Counted from the stretch's first letter, positions 15,146-26,763 are shown. The stretch: DNA of 64,000 nt from Virgifigura deserti (GCA_003576685.1 QOZR01000003.1:248001-312000); one strand, 5' to 3'. Notes: generated by a model from the letters alone, not told the origin. Made by a program: numbers and translations.

Positions 15146-17839
15146 ATGAACGTCGTCGTCGTCGAATCGCCGGCAAAGGCGAAGACCATCAACAAATATC
15201 TCGGCCCCGGCTACACGGTCGTGGCGAGCTTCGGCCATGTCCGCGATCTGCCGGCCAAGGACGGCTCGGTCCTGCCGGCCGAGGACTTCTCCATGAGTTG
15301 GGTAGTCGATGCGAGGGCTGAGACGCGGCTGAAGGAGATCGCGAAAGCGGTCCGCAACGCCGACCAGCTGATTCTGGCGACCGACCCGGATCGCGAGGGC
15401 GAGGCGATCTCTTGGCATATCACCGAAGAGCTGCGTCGGCGGAAAGCGCTGCAAAATGTGGATGTTAAGCGCGTTGTCTTCAACGAGATTACGAAGAACG
15501 CCGTGCTCGACGCGATGCGTCATCCCCGCACCCTCGACAAGGAGCTGATCGACGCCTATCTGGCGCGCCGCGCGCTCGACTACCTCGTCGGCTTCACCCT
15601 GTCGCCGGTGCTCTGGCGCAAGCTGCCGGGCAGCCGCTCGGCCGGCCGGGTGCAGTCAGTGGCGCTGCGGCTTGTCTGCGAGCGCGAAGCGGAGATCGAG
15701 GCCTTCAAGCCGCGCGAGTACTGGACCGTCGATGCGCGGCTGCGGACCGCGGCGGACACCGTCTTCACCGCGCGCCTCACTCATCTCGACGGGCGCAAGC
15801 TCGACAAATTCGACCTGGCCAATGAGGCAACGGCCAAGGCTGCGGTGGCGCGGCTCGAGGCTGGCGACCCGTTCACGGTCGCCTCGATCGAGCGCAAGAC
15901 GGTCCGGCGCAACCCCTTCGCGCCCTTCACCACCTCGACCCTGCAGCAGGAATCCTCGCGCAAGCTGAGCCTGAGCGCCAGCCGCACCATGCAGATCGCC
16001 CAGCGCCTTTATGAAGGCGTCGATCTCGGCGGCGAGACGGTCGGCCTGATCACCTATATGCGGACCGACGGCGTTCAACTCTCGCAGGAGGCGATCACCG
16101 GCGCCCGGCGGCTGATCGAGCAGCGCTACGGCCCGAAATACCTGCCGGAGTCGCCGCGCATCTACAAGACCGCCGCCAAGAACGCCCAGGAGGCGCATGA
16201 GGCGATCCGCCCCACCGACCTATCGCGCCGGCCTGAGGATGTTGCCCGGGTGCTCGACCGAGACCAGCTCCGCCTCTATGAGCTGATCTGGAAGCGCACC
16301 GTGGCGAGCCAGATGGCGAGCGCCGTCCTCGATCAGGTGTCGGTCGACACCTCGGCGAAAGGCGCCACGCTGCGCGCCACCGGCTCGACCCTGGTGTTCG
16401 ACGGCTTCCTGACGCTGTATCAGGAGGACCGGGACGACCCGGCCGAGGACGATCAGAGCGAGCGTCGGCTGCCGAAGCTGGAGCAGGGCGAGCGGCTGGC
16501 CCGCGAGGCGATCCTTCCGGAGCAGCATTTCACCCAGCCGCCGCCGCGCTATTCGGAGGCGAGCCTGGTCAAAAAGCTGGAGGAGCTCGGCATTGGCCGG
16601 CCCTCGACCTATGCCTCGATCCTGCAGGTGCTGCAGGACCGCGACTATGTCCGACTCGACAAGCGCCGCTTCATCCCCGAGGACCGCGGGCGCGTGGTCA
16701 CGGCCTTCCTGACCAGCTTCTTCGAACGCTATGTCGAGTACAACTTCACCGCCGAGCTCGAGGAGCAGCTCGACGACATCTCCGGCGGCCGTATCGACTG
16801 GAAGACGGTGCTGCGCGAATTCTGGAGCGCCTTCAGCCAGGCGGTCGAAGGCACCAAGGATCTCAGCATCGGCCAGGTGATCGAGACGCTCGACGAGGAG
16901 CTCGGCCGGCATTTCTTCCCCGAGAGCGAGACCGGTGCCAATCCGCGCGCCTGCCCCGCCTGCCAGAATGGGCGGCTGAGCCTAAAGCTCGGCAAGTTCG
17001 GCGCCTTCGTCGGCTGCTCCAACTATCCGGAATGCCGCTATACCCGCCGACTCGCGATCGAAGGCGAGAACGGCGAGGCCGATGCCGAGCTGACCGGCCC
17101 GAAGGAGCTGGGCCAGGACCCGGCGACCGGCCTTCCGGTCAGCCTGCGCAAGGGGCCCTATGGCACCTATGTTCAGCTCGGCGAGACCCCGGCGAACGGC
17201 GACGGGAATGGCAAGGCTAAGGACAAGACCAAGGAGAAGCCGAAACGGGTCTCGCTGCCGCGCGGGATGTCGCCCGCCGAGCTGAGCCTCGACAAGGCGC
17301 TGGCCCTTTTGGCGCTGCCGCGCGAGATCGGCCGCCATCCGGAAAGCGGCGAGACGATTACCGCCGGCATCGGCCGGTTCGGCCCCTATCTGAAGCGCGG
17401 CGCCGCTTACAAGTCGCTGCCCCGCGACGAGGACGTGCTGACCATCGGCCTCAACCGCGCGGTCGACCTGCTGGCCGACGTCAAGACCAGGGGGCGCGGC
17501 GGCGACACCGGCAACACGGTCGGCGAGCATCCCGCGGATAACAAGCCGATCACGCTCCATAGCGGCCGCTACGGGCCCTATCTGCGCCATGGCAAGCTGC
17601 TGGCCTCGGTGCCGAAATCGATGGATGCCGACACCCTGACGATCGACCAGGCAGTCGAGATCCTTGCCGCCCAGGCCGAGAAGAAGGGCAAGAAACCCGC
17701 CAAGAAAACCAACGGCGCTGCCAATGGCGCCGCGAAGCCGAAAGCCAAGGCTAAGACAAAGGCGAAAGCGAAGGCCAAGCCCAAGGCGCCCGGCCGGAAA
17801 GCCGCGACGGCATCGGGCGCCGCCGAGTCGGAGAGCTGA
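15146..17839 (+). CDS. topA: DNA topoisomerase I
   Basis: 897 residues. Toprim domain at the N-terminus has VVVESPAKAKTINKYL and TDPDREGEAISWH; the active-site tyrosine is Tyr304 in GLITYMRTDG. The enzyme relaxes negative supercoils. A zinc finger, CPACQNGRLSLKLGKFGAF then CSNYPECRYTRR, lies near 590-630. It is followed by TopA C-terminal repeats such as GRFGPYLKRGAAYKSLP and GRYGPYLRHGKLL, then a low-complexity Lys/Ala/Pro tail of about 60 residues, common in alphaproteobacterial TopA. ATG 15146 is preferred over GTG 15137. Intact. Confidence 0.97.
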   Translation: MNVVVVESPAKAKTINKYLGPGYTVVASFGHVRDLPAKDGSVLPAEDFSMSWVVDARAETRLKEIAKAVRNADQLILATDPDREGEAISWHITEELRRRKALQNVDVKRVVFNEITKNAVLDAMRHPRTLDKELIDAYLARRALDYLVGFTLSPVLWRKLPGSRSAGRVQSVALRLVCEREAEIEAFKPREYWTVDARLRTAADTVFTARLTHLDGRKLDKFDLANEATAKAAVARLEAGDPFTVASIERKTVRRNPFAPFTTSTLQQESSRKLSLSASRTMQIAQRLYEGVDLGGETVGLITYMRTDGVQLSQEAITGARRLIEQRYGPKYLPESPRIYKTAAKNAQEAHEAIRPTDLSRRPEDVARVLDRDQLRLYELIWKRTVASQMASAVLDQVSVDTSAKGATLRATGSTLVFDGFLTLYQEDRDDPAEDDQSERRLPKLEQGERLAREAILPEQHFTQPPPRYSEASLVKKLEELGIGRPSTYASILQVLQDRDYVRLDKRRFIPEDRGRVVTAFLTSFFERYVEYNFTAELEEQLDDISGGRIDWKTVLREFWSAFSQAVEGTKDLSIGQVIETLDEELGRHFFPESETGANPRACPACQNGRLSLKLGKFGAFVGCSNYPECRYTRRLAIEGENGEADAELTGPKELGQDPATGLPVSLRKGPYGTYVQLGETPANGDGNGKAKDKTKEKPKRVSLPRGMSPAELSLDKALALLALPREIGRHPESGETITAGIGRFGPYLKRGAAYKSLPRDEDVLTIGLNRAVDLLADVKTRGRGGDTGNTVGEHPADNKPITLHSGRYGPYLRHGKLLASVPKSMDADTLTIDQAVEILAAQAEKKGKKPAKKTNGAANGAAKPKAKAKTKAKAKAKPKAPGRKAATASGAAESES

Positions 17840-17880
17840 CGCCCCTCCTTCGCTACTGAATAAAGTAGATTTGTGGAAAT

Positions 17881-17908
17881 TGTCATGCCCGGACTTGACC
17901 CGGGCGTA
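17881..17908 (+). repeat. Left copy of an inverted palindromic repeat (TGTCATGCCCGG type)
   Basis: It begins TGTCATGCCCGGACTTGACC and continues CGGGCGTA. The core GCCCGG-acttga-CCGGGC is itself palindromic. The reverse complement of 18222-18254 is nearly the same sequence, so the two copies face each other across the GIY-YIG relic. Repeats of this kind are abundant between genes in Alphaproteobacteria. Confidence 0.75.
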
Positions 17909-17929
17909 CAGTTCTCTTCCGCTTACGCC

Positions 17930-18220
17930 ATGGAGACGTACTAGGTCTATATTCTGGCGGGTCGGCGAAACGGCACCCTATATGCCGGCGTCATAAACAA
18001 TCTTTCCCGGCGTGTGCACGAGCACAAGCAGGGGCTGGTCGAAGGATTCACCAAAGGGTACGGTGTCGATAAGTTGGTCTGATTCGAAACATCAAACGAC
18101 ATCCGTACGGCGATCCAGCGCGAAAAGACCATGAAGCATTGGAGTCGCTCGTGGAAGATCGCCCTGATCGAAAGGGAACCCCCCGCATGGGACGACCTCA
18201 ATGAGCGCCTCAACAGCTGA
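17930..18220 (+). pseudogene. GIY-YIG nuclease (YhbQ/UPF0213-like), two in-frame stops
   Basis: One frame of 97 codons encodes a full single-domain GIY-YIG protein: METY-stop-VYILAGRRNGTLYAGV, NNLSRRVHEHKQGL, VEGFTKGYGVDKLV-stop, then FETSNDIRTAIQREKTMKHW and WKIALIEREPPAWDDLNERL. Stops are TAG at 17942 and TGA at 18080; no frameshift is needed. The GIY half reads VYI and the YIG half reads YAG, and the catalytic Arg in SRRVHEH is kept. It is a recently decayed copy of the small GIY-YIG family found in many Proteobacteria. Inverted palindromic repeats lie just outside both ends. Confidence 0.85.
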
Positions 18221-18221
18221 G

Positions 18222-18254
18222 TCCTGGATGCCCGAGTCAAGCCCGGGCATGATA
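18222..18254 (-). repeat. Right copy of the inverted palindromic repeat
   Basis: Read on the minus strand it is ATCATGCCCGGGCTTGACTC followed by GGGCATCCAGGA, matching the repeat at 17881-17908 in the opposite orientation. The start lies two bases after the stop codon of the GIY-YIG relic. Confidence 0.75.
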
Positions 18255-18274
18255 ATGAGGAAAGGCCGGGGACT

Positions 18275-19024
18275 TTGACCGACCTGACCCTCATCCAAAT
18301 TTTGGTCGGCATGGCGGCGTTCTTCTTCGGCGGTCTGGTCAAGGGCGTCATCGGCGTCACGCTGCCGCTGATCGCCTTGTCGATCCTGGTCACGGTGGTT
18401 CCCGTTCCCACGGCGGTCGGGCTGCAGGCGATCCCGATCCTGGCGGCGAATCTCTGGCAGGGCGCGGATCCGGCGCAGATTCGGCCGACGCTGAAGCGGT
18501 TTTGGAGCCTGCTGGCGGCGCTGGTGATCGGTTTGGTGGTGGGAACCGGGCTTCTTGTCGAGATCGAGGCGCGCCCCCTTTACGCCATCGTCGGCACGCT
18601 GATCAGCGCGATGGCGCTGATTCAGGCCCTGTCGCCCGACTTCTCGATCGCGCCCAGGTGGGAGCGCTGGGCAAGTCCCGCCGTCGGAGTCGTTGCCGGG
18701 CTGCTCGGCGGGCTGGTGGCGAGCTTCGGTCCGCCGATCGCGATCTACCTCGCCGCGCTGCGCCTGCCGAAGGACCTGTTCATCAGCTCGCTCGGCATCG
18801 CCTATTTTTCGGCCGGATTGCCGCTGACACTGCTGCTGCTCGCGCGCGGCGTCCTGGACGCCACGCTCCTCTGGCTGTCCATCGTGGCCTGCCTGCCGGT
18901 CTTCGCCGGGATGTTCCTGGGCCGACGGCTTCGCAATAGGATCGACCAGGCGCTGTTCCGCAATCTGGTTCTCGTCGGCCTATTCCTGGTCGGCCTGAAC
19001 CTGATACGGCGCGCGATCTGGTGA
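18275..19024 (+). CDS. TauE/SafE family membrane permease
   Basis: 249 residues with seven to eight hydrophobic segments in two similar halves (FFFGGLVKGVIGVTLPLIAL near the start, AGLLGGLVASFGPPIAIYL in the middle), the TauE/SafE (DUF81) pattern. Members export sulfite, sulfoacetate or related organosulfonates at the inner membrane; the substrate here is not known. It starts at TTG 18275. A cupin gene follows 28 bases later on the same strand, so the two may be co-transcribed. Confidence 0.85.
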   Translation: MTDLTLIQILVGMAAFFFGGLVKGVIGVTLPLIALSILVTVVPVPTAVGLQAIPILAANLWQGADPAQIRPTLKRFWSLLAALVIGLVVGTGLLVEIEARPLYAIVGTLISAMALIQALSPDFSIAPRWERWASPAVGVVAGLLGGLVASFGPPIAIYLAALRLPKDLFISSLGIAYFSAGLPLTLLLLARGVLDATLLWLSIVACLPVFAGMFLGRRLRNRIDQALFRNLVLVGLFLVGLNLIRRAIW

Positions 19025-19052
19025 CGGAAACCCGAAAAGGACTGGATCGGAT

Positions 19053-19358
19053 ATGACGGACGATCAGACGGCGGCACGGCCGACGGTGCAGGCGGACAAC
19101 GACCGGGTGCGGGTGACGGAGTGGCGCTTCGCGCCCGGCGCGGCCACGGGCTGGCATCGGCATGACTATGACTATGTCGTGGTGCCGATGACCACGGGGA
19201 AGCTTCTGCTGAAGGACGGCCGAACGGAAACGGTGGCGGATCTCGTCGCCGGCCGCTCCTACTACCGGCCGGTCGGCGTTGAGCATGACGTGATCAACGT
19301 CAATGATCACGAATTCGTCTTCGTCGAGGTGGAACTTAAGACTCCAGCTTCGGATTAG
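19053..19358 (+). CDS. Small cupin-domain protein
   Basis: 101 residues forming one cupin barrel. Cupin motif 1 is visible as ATGWHRHDYDYVVVPM, with His-x-His and later residues as probable metal ligands; motif 2 is GRSYYRPVGVEHDVINV, with a further His. Such proteins are metal-binding enzymes or sensors of small acids. It sits between the TauE permease and rnr, with 6 bases to rnr. Function unknown. Confidence 0.82.
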   Translation: MTDDQTAARPTVQADNDRVRVTEWRFAPGAATGWHRHDYDYVVVPMTTGKLLLKDGRTETVADLVAGRSYYRPVGVEHDVINVNDHEFVFVEVELKTPASD

Positions 19359-19364
19359 TCCGGT

Positions 19365-21752
<2,388 letters not shown>

Positions 21753-22008
21753 TCGCCGCAGGGCAAGCAGGAACAACGCGTCACGCCGACTCGCAATGGA
21801 AAAAATTCTAGAGATTGCAAACTGTTAATCCAGGGTGTTAACCCCCCTTCAATAGTTTGTTCTCCATTCTCCCGTAAGTTGGCTGTTGCGCAGCATTGGG
21901 CTGTTGCGCGATGGTAGCGTCGGCTTCCTGCTCTTGCGTCGAAATCAAGCCAAAGTGACGGATGGTACGTCGGATAACCCAGCCCCCACGGACCAGGACG
22001 GAGCCGGC

Positions 22009-23619
22009 ATGCGTTTGAACAAAGCCGCCGTCCGGAAGACCTGCCTAGGCGTCGTGATAAGGCCTTTAGCGGCACTTCTGTTGCTGTCCGTCGTCGGCTG
22101 CGGCGGCATGCCGGAAAGACCCGCCGGCGACAATAGCTTGCTCGCAGACCGCGAGATGTTCGCCGCCGGCTACGAAAACATCGAAATGATCTATATCGAG
22201 CCGGTCGATCCCGGAACTTTAACGATGGCCGGGCTGGAGCGACTGTCAACCATCGACCCGGAGCTTTCGGTGAAACGGACAGCCGATAGCGTGATCCTGT
22301 TGGTCGATCGAGACGCGCATGCCGTGTTCGAGACGCCCGCGCACGATGACGGGGCGGCCTGGGGCATTCTCACCGCAAACATCGTCGATTCGGCGCGATC
22401 GGTGTCGCCGCACCTGCGCGGCACCTCCAGCGAGGCTCTGTACGAGACGATGTTCGAGGGCATCCTGTCGAGCCTCGACGGCGTGTCACGCTATGCCAGC
22501 GCGACGGAGGCCTTCGAAAATCGGGTTTCGCGCGAGGGCTTCGGCGGTATCGGCATCCGCATCGCCGTCGGGGACGACGCCGTGCGCGTCGTATCCGTCA
22601 TGCATTACACGCCCGCTGAGCGGGCCGGGCTTCGCGCCGATGACGTCATCTCGCACATCAACGGACTCCCGGTCGACGGGCTGGACCAAGACGCGGTCGT
22701 CGATCTGCTGCGGGGGCCAGTCGGGACTCCGGTCGATCTGGAGGTTCGCCACAGCGGCGCGAAGACGTCCCGCGCCGTCGCCGTGACGCGGGCCCATATC
22801 GTGCCCGAAACCGTGGTATACCGGCGCGAAGGCGACATCGCCTATCTGCGGGTCTACAGTTTCAACCTGGAAACGGCGCAGAGCCTGCGGAAGGAGCTGA
22901 TACACGCCCGGGCGGACGTCGGCGATGACCTGGAGGGCTTCGTCCTCGATCTGCGCGGCAATCCGGGAGGCCTCCTCGATCAGGCCGTGGCGGTCGCCGA
23001 CCTGTTTCTCGAGCGCGGACGCATCGTCTCGACCCACGGCCGCCATCCCGACAGCCATCAATATTTCGAGGCGAGCGGCGGCGACTACGGCGACGGCCTT
23101 CCGATCGTCGTGCTGATCAACGGCAATTCCGCATCGGCGGCCGAGATCGTCGCCGCGGCCCTGCAGGACAGCGGGCGCGGCGTCGTGATCGGCAGCAATT
23201 CCTATGGCAAGGGTACAGTCCAGACCGTGCTGCGGATGCCGAACCAGGGTGAGCTCACCCTGACCTGGGCGCGGTTCCATGCGCCGTCGGGCTATACTCT
23301 GCATCACCTCGGCGTGCTGCCGTCGATCTGCACCAACAGCGCCGACAACACAGCGAGCCATCTGATCGGCGCGCTGCGCGGCGGCAGGCTCGTCCCCGTG
23401 CCCACAGTCCTCCGCAACGCCGCCGATCCGGAAGATACCTCGGGTCTCGACCGGCTGCGAGCGGCCTGCCCGCTCCGCAAGGTCGAGGAAGCGGTCGATC
23501 TTCAGGTGGCGCTCGCACTTCTGGAAGAACCGGCACTCTATGAGCGTGCCATCCACCTCGCCGACCCGCCGAAATTTACAGTGTCGACGCAGCCGGCCCT
23601 GTCGCAGGCGCAGCCCTAG
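22009..23619 (+). CDS. Lipoprotein S41 C-terminal processing peptidase (CtpA-like)
   Basis: 536 residues from ATG 22009 (GGACGGAG upstream). A type II signal peptide ends in the lipobox LSVVGC, so it is probably an outer- or inner-membrane lipoprotein. A PDZ domain spans about 175-255 (GFGGIGIRIAV, MHYTPAERAGLRADDVISHI). The S41 domain has VLDLRGNPGGLLDQA, the nucleophile Ser374 in NGNSASAAEI and the general base Lys401 in NSYGKGTVQ. The catalytic dyad is complete. An unusual N-terminal region of about 150 residues precedes the PDZ domain. Substrate unknown; such proteases cut periplasmic protein C-termini. Confidence 0.9.
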   Translation: MRLNKAAVRKTCLGVVIRPLAALLLLSVVGCGGMPERPAGDNSLLADREMFAAGYENIEMIYIEPVDPGTLTMAGLERLSTIDPELSVKRTADSVILLVDRDAHAVFETPAHDDGAAWGILTANIVDSARSVSPHLRGTSSEALYETMFEGILSSLDGVSRYASATEAFENRVSREGFGGIGIRIAVGDDAVRVVSVMHYTPAERAGLRADDVISHINGLPVDGLDQDAVVDLLRGPVGTPVDLEVRHSGAKTSRAVAVTRAHIVPETVVYRREGDIAYLRVYSFNLETAQSLRKELIHARADVGDDLEGFVLDLRGNPGGLLDQAVAVADLFLERGRIVSTHGRHPDSHQYFEASGGDYGDGLPIVVLINGNSASAAEIVAAALQDSGRGVVIGSNSYGKGTVQTVLRMPNQGELTLTWARFHAPSGYTLHHLGVLPSICTNSADNTASHLIGALRGGRLVPVPTVLRNAADPEDTSGLDRLRAACPLRKVEEAVDLQVALALLEEPALYERAIHLADPPKFTVSTQPALSQAQP

Positions 23620-23632
23620 GGTTTTGCCTCGG

Positions 23633-24337
23633 ATGGGCAGGGAGAGGGCCGTGCGGCCCGTCGATGCCGCCGGGCTGGTCCTGATCCGCGATCTGGGGGG
23701 CGGGCCGGAGGTGTTGATGGGCCGGCGTCACTGCCGGTCCGCCTTCCTGCCGGACATCTATGTGTTCCCCGGCGGCCGGGTCGATCCGGAAGACTCCGGA
23801 CCTTCCGGTTTCGCCGAGATGGTTCAGCCGGCGGTCGCCCGGCAGCTCCGCCGCGGCAGCCGGCGTGATCCGGCCGCATTCCTGAGGGCGGCGATCCGCG
23901 AAACCTTCGAAGAAACCGGTCTATTGCTGGCCGGCGCCGAGACCTGCGGCACCGCGATACAGCCGGCTGACGACCCGGTCTGGCAGGCCTTCGCCGGGGC
24001 CGGGGCGGCACCGAACTTCGCCCGGATGGACTATGTCTGCCGAGCGATCACGCCGACCTCCTCCCGGCGCCGCTACAATACGCGGTTCTTCATGGCCGAC
24101 GGGGCCGAGGCGACCGGGACGCTGGTCGGAAACGGCGAGCTCGAGGACCTTGCCTGGCGCCTGGTTAGGGAGATGGCGCATCTGCCGACCGTCGACGTGA
24201 CGACGTTCGTTCTCGAAGAGGCACTGCGCCGATGGACGCAGCGGGTGTGCGTCGGCAGCGAACCGGCGCCGCTCTACTCCTACCGGAAGGATTCCGCCAC
24301 GGTGCGGCGATCCGGCCCTGAGGCCCCCTCCCCCTAG
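23633..24337 (+). CDS. Nudix hydrolase (COG0494 type)
   Basis: 234 residues from ATG 23633. A Nudix fold with VYVFPGG-like sequence YVFPGGRVDPEDSG followed, after an insert of about 40 residues, by the Nudix helix AAIRETFEETGLLL. The catalytic REx-x-EE-x-G part is intact. Longer mammalian NUDT19-like and bacterial relatives share this split box and hydrolyse CoA derivatives or nucleoside diphosphates; the substrate here is unknown. It starts 14 bases after the protease stop, so they may be one transcript, and precedes rpmG. Confidence 0.85.
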   Translation: MGRERAVRPVDAAGLVLIRDLGGGPEVLMGRRHCRSAFLPDIYVFPGGRVDPEDSGPSGFAEMVQPAVARQLRRGSRRDPAAFLRAAIRETFEETGLLLAGAETCGTAIQPADDPVWQAFAGAGAAPNFARMDYVCRAITPTSSRRRYNTRFFMADGAEATGTLVGNGELEDLAWRLVREMAHLPTVDVTTFVLEEALRRWTQRVCVGSEPAPLYSYRKDSATVRRSGPEAPSP

Positions 24338-24353
24338 GCTCTTAAGCGAATCC

Positions 24354-24381
24354 CTTGACTTGGCCCAAGCCCGCTGTATGG
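24354..24381 (+). promoter_or_regulatory. Sigma-70 type promoter of rpmG
   Basis: TTGACT (24354-24359) and TATGGT (24376-24381) are separated by 16 bases and lie about 40 bases upstream of the rpmG start. This matches the alphaproteobacterial housekeeping promoter pattern. Confidence 0.55.
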
Positions 24382-24421
24382 TGCGCCGCTTGAGAATTCC
24401 CTAGTCGATCGAGGCAAGGCC

Positions 24422-24589
24422 ATGGCCAAGCAGAACACGGTGCTGATCAAGCTGGTGAGCACGGCGGACACCGGCTACTACTATGTGACCAAGAAGAACC
24501 CGCGGACCTCCACGGAAAAGCTCCAATTCCGGAAGTACGACCCGGTCGCGCGGAAGCACGTCGCCTTCAAGGAAGCGAAGATCAAGTAG
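24422..24589 (+). CDS. rpmG: 50S ribosomal protein L33
   Basis: 55 residues, [20 protein letters not shown] to the end [12 protein letters not shown], the usual length for alphaproteobacterial L33. It is the zinc-free form: the CxxC pairs of the zinc-binding type are absent. It has its own promoter upstream and a strong intrinsic terminator downstream, so it is a monocistronic unit. Confidence 0.97.
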   Translation: MAKQNTVLIKLVSTADTGYYYVTKKNPRTSTEKLQFRKYDPVARKHVAFKEAKIK

Positions 24590-24613
24590 CCGTACCCGTC
24601 TTTACAGAATGGA

Positions 24614-24641
24614 AAAAGGCCGCCCCCTGGGCGGCTTTTTT
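24614..24641 (+). terminator. Intrinsic terminator of rpmG
   Basis: GCCGCCC (24619-24625), loop CCT, GGGCGGC (24629-24635), then a run of six T. An A-run precedes the stem, so it could also work weakly in reverse. Confidence 0.92.
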
Positions 24642-24772
24642 GTTGGCGGTCTAGCACAGACCGCGACTTGACGAGCCTGACCGCATTAGCGCAGGCGAAC
24701 GCCTGCCCGAACCGATGAGTGCACACTATAATTAAATGGGGGTCGCTTCCGCGCAACGGGAAATCAGCGGAT

Positions 24773-25780
24773 ATGCGTACCGAAGTCTGCGTTACGATTG
24801 ATACGGAATTCAGCATCGGTGGTGCATTCACCCATCCGGACCGCTACACCCCATTGAGGGAACAGGTCGTCAACTGCCCGGTCGACGGACGGGATGAAGG
24901 TCTCGGTTTCTTGATCGAGACGTTCGCCGAGCACCGGATATCCGCGACATTCTTCGTGGAGGCTCTCAACACCGCCTATTTCGGCGATGAGCCGATAGCT
25001 GCAATCGCGAGAAGAATATTAGCGGCCGGGCACGACGTTCAGCTTCATCTCCATCCCTGCTGGCTGACATTCCGGAATCCGCAATGGCAACAGGCGATCA
25101 AAGCGGTTCACCCGAATGATTCCTGTGCCGGACGTCAATATGGCGAATTGCTTGAAATCGTGCGAGAGGGGCTGGCAGCCTTCGAGCGATGGGATGTGCC
25201 AAAGCCGATTGCGCTTCGGGCCGGCAGCTTACGTGCCGACATGACGCTGTACGACGTTGCCGCGGCAGCTGGTATCCCGATAGGCTCCAACATCGGCCTC
25301 AGCATTTATACTCCGACCCAATCCGATCTCCAGCTCCGGGGCGGACGCCATTGGATCCGGCACGTCCTGGAGCTGCCGATCCTGACCTACAGCGACTTTC
25401 GATCGGGTTTCGGAGGTCACGGCCGGACACTGACGATCACAGGCAGCTCCTGGCCGGAGCTCAAATCCCTGCTCTGGCAGGCCAGGAAAGCAGGTGTCTC
25501 GCCTGTGGTCCTGCTGACGCACCCATTCGAGTTCGTCAAGAAGCGAAATTTTAGATATGAAGTTCTCCGGCGCAACCGTATCAATCAGCAGCGGCTCGTC
25601 AGCCTCTGCCGGTTCCTGCAGGAGCACGACCAGGATTTTGTTTCCTGTTCCTTCACTCAGGGCGCCGACCGATGGCTCTCGAGCGACGGCAGCACTGATC
25701 CGCACCTGCAGACATCACCGGTCTTTGGCTTTATGCGGGCCGCACAAAACTACGTAAATGACCGCCTCTGGTGGTACTGA
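24773..25780 (+). CDS. Polysaccharide deacetylase-like protein
   Basis: 335 residues from ATG 24773. The NodB-like fold is shown by VCVTIDTEFSIGGAF (first Asp pair), ISATFFVEAL, AAGHDVQLHLHPCW (metal-binding HxxxHP-like site) and LRAGSLRADMTLYDVAAAAG. A late VVLLTHPFEF supplies the further His. Such enzymes remove N- or O-acetyl groups from sugars in surface polysaccharides. The gene begins a coupled cassette with a BioF2-type and a GNAT acyltransferase, which points to glycoconjugate or exopolysaccharide synthesis. GTG 24719 is an alternative start. Confidence 0.83.
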   Translation: MRTEVCVTIDTEFSIGGAFTHPDRYTPLREQVVNCPVDGRDEGLGFLIETFAEHRISATFFVEALNTAYFGDEPIAAIARRILAAGHDVQLHLHPCWLTFRNPQWQQAIKAVHPNDSCAGRQYGELLEIVREGLAAFERWDVPKPIALRAGSLRADMTLYDVAAAAGIPIGSNIGLSIYTPTQSDLQLRGGRHWIRHVLELPILTYSDFRSGFGGHGRTLTITGSSWPELKSLLWQARKAGVSPVVLLTHPFEFVKKRNFRYEVLRRNRINQQRLVSLCRFLQEHDQDFVSCSFTQGADRWLSSDGSTDPHLQTSPVFGFMRAAQNYVNDRLWWY

Positions 25781-26763
25781 CCGGGGATGCCGTGACTCAG
25801 AACAGCGTTGCCTTCACAAATTTCAGCCTCTGGTCACAGTCTCGCGTGCCGCTGCGGCTCGCCCTGGGCGACGTCTCACTGGCAACGATCCGACTGCCGC
25901 TCGCCTTATGGACGGCGAACGGAACAGAGAGCCCGTTGCTTGATGCCGACATCGCCGAGCTGCCCGATCTTCTCGAAAAATTCCCTTCCGGTCTTTTCCT
26001 GAAATCCTATCCAGTCGCCCAGCCACTCGCAGCGATATCGCGGGTCAAAGGGGGACTCTGCTATATCCCTCATCAATTCCACCGGTACTATATCGACCTA
26101 ACCGGCAGTTTCGATACGTACCAGGGGAAATTTTCATCGAAATCCCGTTCGACCATTCGGCGCAAGCTCCGCAAGTTCGCGGAACGCTCAGGCGGATCGA
26201 TCGATTGGCGTCAATATCGCACACCGGAAGAGTTGGAGGTGTTCCACGCCGGTGCCTGCAAGGTGTCGGCGCTGACCTATCAGGAACGGCTGCTCAACGC
26301 GGGCATCCCGAGAAACTCGGCCTTTCGCGAGCGGATGGCCCGCCTCGCAGCCCAGGATCGGGTGCGCGGCTATCTTCTCTATCTGGACGGCAAACCGGTC
26401 AGCTATCTTTATTGCCCGATTGAGGACAATGTCCTTATCTACCAGTTTCTCGGCTATGACCCCGCTTACGCATCCCTTTCACCGGGCACCGTGCTGCAAT
26501 GGTGCGTCGTCGAGTCCCTCTTTGCCGAAGGTTGCTACCGTGCATTCGATTTCACGCAAGGGGAAGGAGATCATAAGAGGTTCTTCTCCACCGACAGTAA
26601 CCTTTGCGCGAACATCGTCGTCTTACCGTCGTCCCCAACCAATTGGGGGGTAGTGCTACTGCATTGCGGGTTGGACCGGTTTTCCGGGCAATGCGGCCGC
26701 ATGCTGGACCGCTTCGAGTTGAAGAAACGGGTAAAGCGACTACTGCGGCGGCAGGGTTCATGA
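25771..26763 (+). CDS. BioF2/FemAB-like acyltransferase
   Basis: 330 residues, overlapping the deacetylase by ten bases. The C-terminal half has the double-GNAT BioF2/CelD (PF13480) pattern: FSSKSRSTIRRKLRKFAE, ARLAAQDRVRGYLLYLDGKP, LQWCVVESLFAEGCYRAFDF and FTQGEGDHKRFFSTD, which is typical of the family. Members act in cellulose-related acyl transfer and in FemAB-like steps of exopolysaccharide gene clusters. The start may be GTG 25771 or GTG 25792. Its acyl donor and acceptor are unknown. Codon use and GC are somewhat lower than the neighbours, in keeping with an accessory cassette. Confidence 0.8.
   Translation: MVLTGDAVTQNSVAFTNFSLWSQSRVPLRLALGDVSLATIRLPLALWTANGTESPLLDADIAELPDLLEKFPSGLFLKSYPVAQPLAAISRVKGGLCYIPHQFHRYYIDLTGSFDTYQGKFSSKSRSTIRRKLRKFAERSGGSIDWRQYRTPEELEVFHAGACKVSALTYQERLLNAGIPRNSAFRERMARLAAQDRVRGYLLYLDGKPVSYLYCPIEDNVLIYQFLGYDPAYASLSPGTVLQWCVVESLFAEGCYRAFDFTQGEGDHKRFFSTDSNLCANIVVLPSSPTNWGVVLLHCGLDRFSGQCGRMLDRFELKKRVKRLLRRQGS

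Noticed and set aside
21826-21842. TTAA-N9-TTAA as a CtrA box (also near 39898)
   Set aside because: The CtrA box needs seven bases between the half sites; nine here does not fit.
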